From the NCBI GenBank assembly GCA_038049695.1, contig CP142451.1, positions 129,104,001 to 129,168,000 on the forward strand: 64,000 bases of DNA, in the 5' to 3' direction. Made by a program: the position numbers and the translations under genes. Under the pieces are notes generated by a model that saw only the letters and a program-made list of their open reading frames with translations, ran no database searches and was not told where the DNA came from. This document shows positions 1 to 12,300 of this stretch, in pieces. Origin of the DNA: Cinnamomum chago (Eukaryota; Streptophyta; Magnoliopsida; Laurales; Lauraceae). How positions within the stretch are numbered: the first letter of the stretch is position 1; the number at the start of each line of letters is the position of its first letter.

Positions 1-1120
1 CTTTGGGAACCATTGAAAGTCCATGGGTCACTAAATAACAGAAATTGATGCTCTTAGGCACTCCGAAAACCCTTTCACAAGTCTCTTCTTCATTCAACTC
101 ATTCCATTTAACTAGAATATGAAACTCCTGGCATGCTCTTTAAATCTTCTATCCCATTGCTTAAAACAAGCGATCTTTTTTTTGAATGATTAAAACAAGC
201 GATTTTGAAACCAGTTTTAGAATAGTTCATCTGAAGGAAGCCTTATTAAATACAATTTTTCTTTTTCTCTTAAGTATTTTTTCCTTGATTTTCTCAGTCA
301 CCTTCAATTGTTGCCATCATGCTAGTTTAACTTTCTTTTCTTCCTGGGTCTCTTCAAAATCGAAGATGCTTTCAACAGTGTCCAACCATTCAAGAAATTC
401 TTGTCCCTCGTGCTACCATTATATTTTGGTAGATCTAATTTGATACTGTAGTCCCTACTCCCCATCTCCTTGGAAATTACATCTGTTTGGATTTTTGTCT
501 ACACGGGAATTCCTTCCTCTTAAGCCCATACTGTCATGCATTGACACACTGCATGGTTGATGAGAGGAATTTGGAAGTGAAGACAATCACAACCTACAAA
601 TCTCCTTCGTTATTATGGACTCCCCAAATTCTGCAGCTCTCTATTTGACTGTGTTGGTGAAATGGGTTCACATTTTCTCCCTTGGATCTAATTATATTAT
701 TGTCGCCAGAAAGATTATTTATTTTAGTTGTTAGACGACCGAGTTTTTGGGCAATGTTTTGCACTTGTTTTTCTGACACCATGTGATTGGTGGATGGATC
801 CCTGTAAGCACCTTCAAGTACACACATGTAATTTTGGGGTTCTAGCCCAAGAAAAGAGAATGTCTAAATTTATTGATAAATGATTCTCAACATACATGTG
901 AGTTCATTATATAGGCATCTAGAAATCCAAGAAAGTAATTTCCTTGCTGTAGATGAATTTCCTTTCCTTTGAACAAAACATTCATTGAATCTAGACTCTA
1001 ATAAAATAGGAAAACTAAATCAAAGGGAGATATTTAAGAAGATAATTATCTAATAGATGTATCAAAATTCAAAGGGCACATTGATTTATTGCCTTATGGG
1101 ACCTGTTGACTTTGCACACA
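1..1120 (-). mobile_element. Ty3/Gypsy-type LTR retrotransposon fossil (gag part, primer site, part of one LTR)
   Basis: Read on the minus strand, the stretch below about 640 has the character of a Ty3/Gypsy gag capsid region, including the LEWLDTV-type signature around 390-420. A tRNA primer-binding site of the TGGTGTCAG type lies at 773-781. The sequence beyond it, from about 783 up to roughly 1120, has the place and the AATAAA-like content expected of an LTR ending in CA. The outer LTR limit is not certain and the element continues off the left edge. It is broken, with many breaks, and looks old. It lies in an intron of the NST1-like gene, antisense to it. Confidence 0.6.
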
Positions 1121-1754
1121 GCTGGATTGGGCCTATTAGGCTAGCTGTGGGCGTGGGCTTAGCCAATGTATGATGGCCTAGCCCATGAGTCTTGGGATGC
1201 ATCATTTGTTGAGTGCAAAAATTCTCACAGGCTCCACACTCCTGATAGATGGATGACATAAGGCTTTGATGACGATAATGATGGTGATTGTGATAAATGA
1301 TGCAGTTTCAACCAAACTAATTTCATGGTATTTATGCGATTCCTTATTTGTTTTTCGTTCTTCTTAGTTCTTACCACAAAAATCGGATTCCTTTTTTCTT
1401 CCTTTTTTTCAAATGGTTGGAGGTTGTTTATTGAGTAGTATTTTAATGGCACTGCAATGTTTTCATTGATTTGAGGACGTGAATAATTAAAAACAGATCT
1501 ATGAATATATGCTTATCTAAGGGTTTAAATGTTTAGTATTTTGCTTGTATTTCTGCATGAAATGTGGCAGGAGTATAATATGTTCTGTGAAAGAAGAATC
1601 TAGTGCTGGAATAATTATGTTTTTATTTTTTTTATAACTATCCTGATTATCTTTGCTTCAGGAAATTGAAGTACAGGATGTTTCTATTCAGAATAACCAC
1701 TCAATTGAACCCATGATGGTGAAAATTAAACTACATGCTTTCATCTCTCCCTCT

Positions 1755-1850
1755 CTCTCACACACACGCACACGCCCAACACACACATGCGCACCCACAC
1801 ACTACATTTACACCACACCCCCGCACACCCACACACTACATTTGCATGTG
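1755..1850. repeat. CA-rich low-complexity tract
   Basis: Interrupted CACACA runs mixed with CCCACACAC, within the intron. It is simple sequence, not coding. Confidence 0.8.
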
Positions 1851-2075
1851 ATTAGGACAAACGTTGTACAAGATGAAAATTAGGACCATTGGATCAACTT
1901 GCTTGCACCATGAAAACTGAATTTTCATGTTGAAAGTAGCTTGGCAAATCACCATTTCATTTTATGAACGGCTAGAGTGAATAGATTTAATGAATTTTTG
2001 GAATCAGTGAGGAACTTTGTTACCAAAAAAAAAAACCTCATCCTGCAATGCTGCTGAGAAATCAAAGACCCTATG

Positions 2076-2120
2076 TAGACTACAATCAGTTGTATGTGGT
2101 AGACTACAATCAGTTGTATG
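2076..2120. repeat. 24-bp tandem duplication
   Basis: Two copies of a unit beginning TAGACTACAATCAGTTGTAT start at 2076 and 2100. It is intronic. Confidence 0.85.
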
Positions 2121-2175
2121 TCGTATAAGAAGTTTAGTTAGTTTGGTCTTTTTCTGATAGGTCACCCATTTGGAG

Positions 2176-2514
2176 CTATGATGCCCAGATACGGATATGA
2201 ATACGGACACTGATACGGGAATATGACTCTTCACTTTTGAAAATCTAGGACACGGATATAGATACGGGTGTCCTAATATGAATCTTTATACCACTTTTGA
2301 ATCAATGAAATTATCATTGTTTTTGTCCCTATCTAGCATTTTTTTTTATGGTGAGAAGTAAAAGTATTAAAAGAACTATATGAAATAAAGGACTTTACAA
2401 GTAGAATATGTTAAACTTGTTCCCTAGAAGTATTGGTGCTGTATCCGGTACCAACCCTAGTATTGTATCTGTCTGATACGGATATGTTGGGTTTGCACAA
2501 GTATCCGGGTAATA
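2176..2514. mobile_element. Possible degenerate Mutator-like MITE
   Basis: The ends carry GATACGGA/GTATCC motifs in inverted orientation. The flanks are ATTTGGAG at 2168-2175 and again at 2516-2523, which would be an 8-9 bp target duplication. The terminal repeats are weak, so the call is tentative. The motif style resembles the clearer element at 5867-6439. Confidence 0.4.
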
Positions 2515-2665
2515 GATTTGGAGGTTTGTTTTGTAGAACTACTAATCTGGCTTCAAGTGGCCGATATAGGGTGCTCTTGACTTCCATGACTGGACCATTC
2601 AACATTGTTCTTAAGCTCTCTCTTATGCTGTTTTAACAGTTTAAGCATCAATGTTCATTTTACAG

Positions 2666-5600
2666 GTTTGACAGCAAGAGGTTTTGCAGAGATTGCAGAA
2701 GGAATGTTATTCGTGAGTTCAAGGAGCTGAAGGAACTAAAGCGTATGCGCAGGGAACCTCGCTGTACTAATTGGTTCTGTGTTGCAGATACATCTTTTCA
2801 ATATGAGGTGTGTTATTGCCATCATGGAGGTTTCTTGAGTCATTCCAATTTTCCACTGCTTATTGGAGTTTCTTTGTGTTTCCTTTCCCCCTTGGATCTT
2901 GATATTTATATACCATGTATGACATGTAGGTACTTCCTAGATCTGTTGCTTAATTTTGCAGTTATCTATCCATCATCTTGCATATAAAAGTCCTAAATGT
3001 TTTAAGTTTAGGCTAGTTGGCCTTGCTTGTTTTCTAGTGAGGTTTGATAGGAAATGTAGAAGACATGCTGCAGACATTTCTTTTGTCACTGTTCCTTTAA
3101 ACTTTTACTTTTATGATGATGTTTTCAGGTATCTAAAGAAACTGTCCTAGCTGATTGGCACCAGTCCTTCACCGAATCAGATGGAACATACCATCACTTT
3201 GAATGGGCTATTGGAACAGGAGAAGGAAAGTCTGATATTTTGGAGTTTGAAGATGTTGGTATGAACGGCAGTGTTGAAGTGGATGGCCTTGATCTAGGTG
3301 GTGTGACTTCATGCTTTATTACATTGAGGGCTTGGAAACTAGATGGCCGTTGCACGGAACTTACTGTAAAAGCCCATGCATTGAAGGGTCAACCATGTGT
3401 TCATCGCAGGCTTATTGTAGGGGATGGATTTGTCACAATAACAAAAGGAGACAGTATAAGAAGGTTCTTTGAGCATGCCGAAGAAGCTGAGGAAGAAGAG
3501 GTAATTTCAGCACAACAAAGTCCATACACTATTTTTGTAGACTGCAAGATTTTTTATATGGGTTTCTTTAACGTCAATGATATTAAAGCTTCCTTTACCT
3601 TATACCCAAGATGGGCTTTCTTATATAAATTCTTGTTGACGTACTGGTGCAGGATGATGATTCCTTTGACAAGGATGGAAATGAGCTTGATGGAGATGGT
3701 TCTCGTCCCCAAAAGCATGCAAAGAGTCCTGAACTCGCTCGAGAATTTCTTCTTGATGCTGCAACTGTTATTTTCAAAGAGCAGGCATGTTTTTGTGCTT
3801 TTAGCAGTCCCCATTACTTATCATCCATCATGTTCTGCCAATGATAATTCTATTTTTTTTAATGGCCCCATGATAATTCTTTTTAAAATATTGGATTCAT
3901 CAAACATTATAGATTTTAATAGGACCTTGAGAATCTTACCAATGATGCATGAATCTGATTGTCTCTGCTCCATTTCCAGAATCAAGACTTGATTAACCAT
4001 AAATATGTTGATTTCTTTATTTTCTTCAGCATCCTTAAAACTTGGGATAAAAAAAGATAGTCAGCATTGACAAACAAATCCATGCTGCTGATTACTTTAA
4101 TGAAAAGGAAAGGATAGAGGAGAAAATATTAGTTAAATGACCAGTTTTTGGGCAATATTTTCATCCAGGTAGGTAGGTAGGTTTTGTTGCAAACCAATGT
4201 TTACAACTGGAAGATGATACTTGAACCACAATCCACTTTCTTGTAAGGATATTCCGCACACGAAAAGAATACAACAAAAGTAGATTTTCATTTAATTACT
4301 CAAAGCAGAAACCCTTACATGTATTTATGATTTTGTGTAGGCTTTCATCATTCAGATTCTTAATTAACTGCTATGAACTCTTTGTTTTCAAAGGCAAGCC
4401 TTGTTAACTAAGTTGAACTCCCCACGTTATGAATTAAATATCATCATTAGCAGAAGCCTTCTTCCATTAATTTCATCATCATTCTAGCCTCCTTCCATCA
4501 ATCTCAGCAACATGCATTAGTGCCCTAACTAATGAGGACAATTACTAAAACTTCCCCCAACCAAAGTTGAAATGTCTAAACTGCTCCTAGATTCCAACAA
4601 AGAGGAAATTTCAAAAGTTAGAACTTATTATGTATCTCTTCCATAGGCACTACATCAAAGTTTAATACAAAATCCAAGTTCGGTTCAGTATGATAGAACT
4701 CATTTTTTTGAGCAAAATATTTCTTTTAGGGAACATATCGTGATAGTGCCCTACCATTTGAATAATTTAATAAATGATCCTATGAATCCAAATATCGAGT
4801 ACCTCTAGCTTTTAAATGCATGTCAGAATCTTTCGTTCCATCAACTTTCCCTAAAGCTGTGACATTTTATTCAAGTGATTTCACCGATCTTCTCCAGCGT
4901 GCCCATATTCCTCAACTCACCTCTCTTCTCTCATCCATAATATTCAACAACGCTCCGTTTACTTGACCCAAGTTCTTCTTATATCTTATCCAGTTATCCC
5001 TGTCATTGTGGATATACGGAGACTTTGTTGACATGGGTTTAGACAGACATTGGATGAAGCTTTGTTGACAGATAATGGGTAATGGCAAGGTTTCTTGACA
5101 ATTTCTTATATTTAAGATTTAGTAGATAGGTGGGGCTATTGGTCTAGCTAGTTGGTAGTGGGTGTGGGCATGGGCGTGGCTTTGAGATGGTGGATAATAC
5201 CATAATAGGTTTAGCTGATGATGACAATTGGTTTAGAGGTTATCAAGTTGTTGAACAAATCCCATTTTAATCCTCTTTTAAACTCAAATTCATTTTTGCC
5301 ATCCTAGTTTCCTTTCCCATTCAAATCTTTACTCATTCATACCCCGAACAATGCCAGAATTTTTTGTCTTCTTTTTTTTTGATTGGCAACATGTAAACTT
5401 TATTAAAGAAGGGAAGAGTACAAAACACAACACGAGACTACAAAAGATGAGATGTGGCTATAATAGAACTATACACTATGACCTCAACAAGGAGAAATGA
5501 AAGAAAGAACAACTAGGATAGAAACGCTCGAGACTACACTGCAAGCTCCTTTCAAGCCGTCGACAACTACATTTGTAGAATAAAGAACATGATGGAAGAT

Positions 5601-8600
5601 AACCCTTACAGAAGAAGATATTTAGACTAGATAAATTGAAACTTCCCAAGGCCCACAAACCACAACTTTGATGTCCTTGAGGTTGCATTGGATGAGTCGT
5701 TTTCTAAAATCAATGGCACTTGGAAGGAACCTGGATACACAACCTCAACGCTTCTAGAATAGCCACAATTTCAGCTTCTTTTAAAATTTTGTCACCAATA
5801 TTCTTGGAAAATGAGAGGAAGGTTCGACTCTCAAAATTACAAAGAAATCCACCAATACCTTCAAGCTAAGAAGCACGGACACAGACACGACACGACATGG
5901 ACACGCCGACACGGCATTTCTCAAAAAAGTAGGACACGGACACGTCGGGGACACGTTAATATTTAATAATAATAATAATAAAAAATCTAATCATATCTAA
6001 TCATATACATGGACACGGACACGCCGACATAGCATATCTTCTTTTTCTTTTTCTTTTCGTTAGGACTGGACAGACGAATGAGGTTTTTTCTCTTTCGTTT
6101 AGGGCTGGATGGACGAATGGGGTTTTTTTTTTTCTCTTTCGTTTAGGGTTGGAGTTGGATGGATGAATTAAGAGAGCCCCCTTTTCCTCTTAAGTTATGA
6201 CTTTTTACAAATAGCTCCGTTTTCTTTTCTTTTTTTACTCTAATTTTTTTTTTCAATTAAAAGAGCCCAACGTGTCCCAACGTGTCCCCAACGTGTCCGG
6301 AATATAAAATATAAAACAATAAATATGATACTTTTTTTAGCGTGTCCGACACGTGTCTGAGCGTGTCCGGAGTGTGTCCGTGTCTGACACGTGTCCGACA
6401 TGGACACGATCGCCCCGGAGAGGTGTCCGTGCTTCCTAGCCTTCAAGCCTTGGCTTACCACTAGCAACCCCGCCTACATTGAATTTTAGTGCCCCGAAGG
6501 AGGAGATCACCTCTACCATTTATTCTCCTTCAAAGGCCTACCACCCTAGCATGCCCCTCCCAATTATGAAGAACAATATCCAAATTTAGATTTTGTTATT
6601 CTTTTCTAATGGCCATTTACCTATCTTAACATATACAAAATTCGAAAAATCTTCTAAAGGCATCCCCAACCCTTTTAAGATCCTATTACTCCTCTCTTTC
6701 TAAATGGATCAAAGAAGAGCAGAGGGAGTGAGCCTCCAATAGTAAAAATTGGTCTCGGCCCAGCAGGGTGGGGTTTAGTGGGACTTGGCAAAGTCAGGTT
6801 GAGCCCTATTTTTTATTTTTTTGTGCAGAGAGGGGTGGAGGAGTGGGAAAATAAGGAGATTGAGAGGTGGGTTTTTAGATTGAGACTTGGGAGATCGGTT
6901 TTCATAATAATAATAATAATCATGGAGGGAGGGAAGGAGGGTTTAGAATCCCATTACTCCCTACCATTCGATTGCAATTGGGGAAAGGGCCTAAATCCCA
7001 GAATCCAATATTTTTTTTTCTTCCAAATTTTGTTCACCCTAGCGATTCCTTAGCCTAAGAAAAAAGCCCTAGAAGCCGGGGAAGTGAAGATGAAACTTTG
7101 AAGATGAAGATGAAGGCTTGATAATGAAGACGGGAACTAGAAGAAGGGCAAGCACACTTGGAGATGAAGTTGGAAGATGTAGTGAAAGTTGAGGAGTTAT
7201 TAAGCTTGATGGAAGCCCAACCAAAAACATGACCCCAGTTCTTGGATGATATGAGTAGGGACTGTCATGGTTGGAGAAGATGGGTAAATTGCAGGTGCTC
7301 TTTGTAATGTTGTCTTTGACAGAATGGGTGATTTTGATATTCATTGAAAAGACTGGAGGGACTCTTTAAATATACAATTTTATCGGACTTTAAAAAAAAA
7401 ATCATTGAAAAATAGAAGATGGGTTTGGATGCTTGAAGATAAAGTTAGAAGATGTAGAGAAGTGGAGTGAAGCTTGATGGAACTCCGAGCACAAATGGAA
7501 CCCATTACTTAGATGAGTTGTGAAAGATTGATATGGTTGGAGAAGATGGCTAGCAACATCTTTTTTGCATTTTTTTATGCTGTTAGGGCAAGTAGATAGT
7601 GGATGGAATAGACAATGTTGATATTCATTAAAATACTAGAGGAGTCTTTTTAAGTATTCAAATTTTTTAATGAGCAATGAAAATTGTATATTATTATATA
7701 AGTTCATATAAAAATGCAAATCGCACGTACAAGAATAAGAGCGATATATACTATTGAAACCAATAGAAGAAACCAAAACAAAAACTACAATAAAGGAGCC
7801 ATCAATGGAAAAATCGTCCACTGCTTGTTTAGCCAGACTACCCGCCACTCCATTTGCGAGCCACCCCACTTGATGAATCTCCACCTGAATAGATGATGCC
7901 AATGCCTAATCTCAATCAAGTAGACCTAAAACTTCCAAGGATTTGAGATCGATAGAACTCACCCACATTATAACATTCATAGAATCACTTTTCACAATTA
8001 ACTGATCTTGGAACAATGCACTAAAAAACCTGCAAAGCTTCCAAGATAGCCATAACTTCAGCTTCATTCAAATCCTTGACTCTAATATGCTCAGTGAACG
8101 TGAACAAAATTCCCCCTATTGTTATGAAGAACTCCTCCAGTGCCTGTCGGACATGGCTTTTCTCTGGCTGCTCCATCCACATTGAAATTTAAAGACTCAA
8201 AAGGAGGCGAATGCCACAATCCTCTCCTTAATTGGGCTTCACAACATGCAAGTCTCCTAATTGTACTTCATGTGGTTTAACTTCACATAAGCAAATTCCT
8301 TTGTCAACAAAAAAAGTCATTTTTCCCACCCTTAAAACCGCCACCAAGAGCAGAGTCAAAAGTGGAACATGAACCCACTAAAAATCTTAACATTCCTTGC
8401 TTAATAAATAAGCCACATAACCACAAAGAGAATACACCTCCATTGTGGCAAACTACAACCATGAAGCAGACCCATACGCCATGCACTAACCAAAATTCTG
8501 TATTGAACTTGGAAAACACCAAAATTGCCCATATCTTTGGAAAAATGGTACCAAAGCTTTGAAGCAGCACCCACTTGGGAGTTGCATAAGGCGGGGGTTT

Positions 8601-8854
8601 GCTCCCCACGGCTTGTGTTCGAAACTGCCCCAAATTTGCCCGGTGTGTGTTTAGATGGTGCCACCAGGGGGATTTGTCCTATTGTGGTCAAAATGTTCTC
8701 CAACAAGACACCCCTTCTAAGATTATCTGGCATTAATACTTTCCCCCCCCACTGCCAACGAGCATGATGCCTCTACTTGCAGCGGAGCCAAGCCTGACCA
8801 CACCCTAGCCCACATGGAAGGACATGGCTGCGAACCTTCCATGGCCATGTAGGG

Positions 8855-8888
<34 letters not shown>

Positions 8889-9268
8889 CTATGGGGCCAG
8901 CTCTCCTAAGCTCAAGCTTAGGATAAGATAAGCTCAAGTGTGTGGTGGGCCCACCTGGGGACCCACATGGAAATGGGGGTGGGGGGGGTTTCAAGGACTC
9001 CCTTGGATCTTCCTCTCTACAAAAAATCAGCCCCAAATGAGATTTATATCATCTCCATATGGGCCTAAAAATTTAATGGTCAACGGTCCATTTGGATTGA
9101 TACATAGTCAATCCAATGGTCAAATAAATTTGGATCTGATCGAAAGTTGGTGGACATGTGTAATTTAAGGAAGTCATGTGTTTGGTCCATTTGGATGAAC
9201 CAAAGGTGGGCCCCACAAGCATGAGCTTACGAAATTTTTTTCCTAAGCTTGAGCTTAGGAGAGCCTTG

Positions 9269-9311
<43 letters not shown>

Positions 9312-12300
9312 AAGAAAGAGACATGGACTTTTTATCAATTTTTTTCCTCATCAGAGTCTTTTCAGTGAGTCGCCAAATGTCAGTTTTAGTAAATTTTCTT
9401 GCTTTCAATTTTATTTGTAACCTTATAAATATAAATAGTAACCATTAACAGATGGTATCTTTCTCAGGTAGAAAAGGCTTTTAGAGAAGGAACGGCCCGG
9501 CAAAATGCACATAGTATATTTGTTTGTCTTGCCCTCAAATTGCTGGAAGAGCGTGTACAAGTCGCATGCAAAGAAATAATCACATTGGAAAAGCAGGTAC
9601 TCCTAATGCACTCATGTTTTAGGTTACATATTACATCGAGATATTATATGATGCTTGTTTGAGAGAAATAAAGTTAATTTTTGAACCTGCAATTATAAAG
9701 AGAGGTTGGAGCCAGAATATCTATCTAGTGGTTCCATTCTTGGATGGATGATAACCAGAATATCTATCTAGTGGTTCCATTCTTGGATGGACAATAATGT
9801 CTCCCTTATTTGATGATTGTATCTATCAATTGGTGGCCTTCAAATGGACAATTTAAGCCACTGATCCACATTTAGTGAATGGTAAAATAAGACGATCATT
9901 TGGAGGAGAGATGTGTTGTGCTATCTTGACTCCAGAATAGTGCCTGTCATTTAAACAGCTTGGATCCCAAAGTTGGTTTCATGTGAAATGTGAAGCCTTG
10001 AGCAAACGGTGCAATTGAACATCATATATTTACTCATTCACAAATATTAAAAATAATATAAAATTATTTACTCATTCACGGAAGGTGGTGATTCATTCTC
10101 ATTTCCTTATGAACGCCTTTGGTTGTGTATATGTCTCTACAGATCAAGCTTCTTGAAGAAGAAGAGAAAGAAAAGCTTGAAGAAGAGGTGCGCAAGGAGA
10201 GGAGGAGAGCAAAGGAAAGAGAAAAGAAGCTCAGAAGAAAAGAAAAGCTAAAGGGAAAAGAAAGGGACAAAGACAAAAACTTTGTTGAACCAAAGCAACT
10301 TCCTATGGACTCAGATGTATCCCTGAAAGAAGAATCATCCTTCAGTACTCAAGAGGAGCCATCCAAAACTTCCCAATCTGGCGATTTAATTAATGAGGCA
10401 GAAGTTATCGTGGAACTGACCTCTCTCTCTTCTCATATTGTAGATGAGCAATCCTCAAATGAGTGCATCAATTTTGAAAAACAAACCTTAAAAGATGAAA
10501 TTTTACGGCATTCATGTAATGTTGATGGGGAGATCAATGCAAGGGATGGAAATGGTTCTTTTACCATCGAGCAATCAAAATCATCCCGACAGAAATTGAG
10601 GTTCAGGAAAGATTCTCCACAAGATCAGGATTCCCAATGGTGTGATCGACGTCGATCCATAACTGGTAATGAGAGTGGTGCTCATGTTGGTGAATCAGAG
10701 TCAAAGTTTGATGGTTACAAGACAATTTCTTCCAGGTGTAACAATGGGCTGCATAGGCAGTCTAGAATCAATACTGTGAAGTCCCATACCAGAAACTGTG
10801 GTCTAAAGTTTGGTGAAAAGTTTCACTTTACCAATAATAGAATACATGACAGGTCTGACTTCGATTCCTGCAGCTGTAACCTGAAGAAATCGGGCAGGGA
10901 TTTCAGAACTGCGAGTATGGAGTCTGTGCTGGATAGGCCATTCAACCGCAGTGGCAACTACAACCATGGGTGTTATGCACCAGATGCTTATGGAATCCCT
11001 AAAGGAAAGCTTGTTGCAGGTAGCACTCCTTTAGGCAGAGATGCCAAGAACACCAAGAAAGTGTGGGAACCAATGGAAACAAGGAAACGATGTCCCAGAA
11101 GCAACTCGGACCCTGACATCACCTCGAGGCCTTCTAATTGCAAGGTTGATGCATGTGATGGAGGAACGTATGGTGGAAATGTAAACAGATGCCAACAGCC
11201 TCATAATTTTCTTGAATCATTTGATGGACAGTACTCGTCTGAACATTCAGGTAATCTGGGCCAAGATGATACTTCGAAGAGTTGCCAAAGTCGTGTGGAT
11301 GGAACAAAGACATCAAGCACTTCTAGTTCTGATAACTGTTCATCGTGTCTTAGTGAGGGAGACAGTTGCACTGGCTCTTCAGGTGCTCAAAATGCAGAAT
11401 CTCTATCAACGACAGATTCGGAAGACACGAGCATTCAATCAGAAGGTAGAGAAATTTCAACATGTGGTGAAAGCATGTTGCATTGTTTAACAGATGTTAA
11501 TGCAGATGAGAAGACTAAGATAAATGGACAGGATTCTCTAACATGTGGGACGACAAATGGGTTTCCAACGTCTAGAGACGCTTCTCATTATTCAGTGGGT
11601 AAGACTACCAAAGATAACCATAATTCTGAATATGGGAGAATATCAATCAATGTGGGTTCTCAGCAACATCACATATTACCAATGCAAAATCAGAGTGTGC
11701 ATTTGCCAGTCTTCCCTGCGCCTTCACCAATGGGTTATTATCATCAAACTGCTGCTTCTTGGGCATCAGCTCCTACCAATGGTTTGGTGCCATTTCCTCA
11801 CCCAAATCAATATCTGTACACTGGTCCGCTTGGTTATGGTCTGTCAACGAACCAGGCATCACACTACTGCATGCAGTATGGTGGGCTACAACCTCTAACA
11901 ACTCCTGTCCTTAATGCTGGTCAGCTTCCATCATATCACAGATCCGGCATTGCCAACACTGCAAACCCAGAAGACCAAGTGAAGGTTTCAAAGCAAGGAG
12001 TATTGCAACAAGCTGCTTGCATAAGGGGTTCTGAAAAGCCATCAACGACTAGACAGCTCCCACAGAAAGAACTGTCATCTGGAAAAGATGGAAGATTTGT
12101 GAACCCTGTTAGACCTCATAATGAAGATTCAACATTTTCACTGTTTCATTTTGGTGGGCCCATGGCAGTGGCCACAGGGAATTGTTTGAATCAAGTACCT
12201 TTGAAAGATGATGTTGCTGGAGATTTATCTTCAAAATCTTCCATAGCTCCTGCTCAAGGTGATCTTGGTTGCACTAAAAAGGACACCACAGTTGAACAAT

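Larger units (their letters stand above)
1121..2665 (+). other. Rest of the upstream intron of the NST1-like gene
   Basis: No coding exon of the family is recognisable here. It holds a CA-rich low-complexity tract (about 1755-1850), a 24-bp tandem duplication (2076-2120) and a possible MULE-like element (2176-2514). It ends in a good acceptor, TTTTACAG, at 2658-2665. Confidence 0.6.
3785..9467 (+). other. 5.7-kb GC-AG intron of the NST1-like gene, filled with transposon remnants
   Basis: The exon before ends ...FKEQ with CAG and the intron opens GCATGT. The next exon starts after TTTCTCAG and continues VEKAFREGTARQ, which is the continuous sequence in the family. A nearby GT (four bases downstream) would shift the phase, so the GC donor is well supported. 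The intron holds two antisense LINE fragments with RNase H remnants, a Mutator-like MITE inserted in one of them, a diverged tandem duplication and a long-TIR MITE flanked by microsatellites. From 3785 to 5370 I recognise no element. Confidence 0.85.

Noticed and set aside
1653-1883. Open frame after a good acceptor-like TTTGCTTCAG, possible exon of the NST1-like gene
   Set aside because: The translation runs straight into CA-rich simple sequence and does not match the family sequence that should precede FDSKRFC.
1900-2650. Short frames on both strands around the GATACGG repeats
   Set aside because: They follow repeat motifs and lack family features.
8560-8767. tRNA or SINE candidate around GTGTTCGAAAC
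   Set aside because: A B-box-like word is present, but no matching acceptor stem, A box at proper distance or A-rich tail was found.
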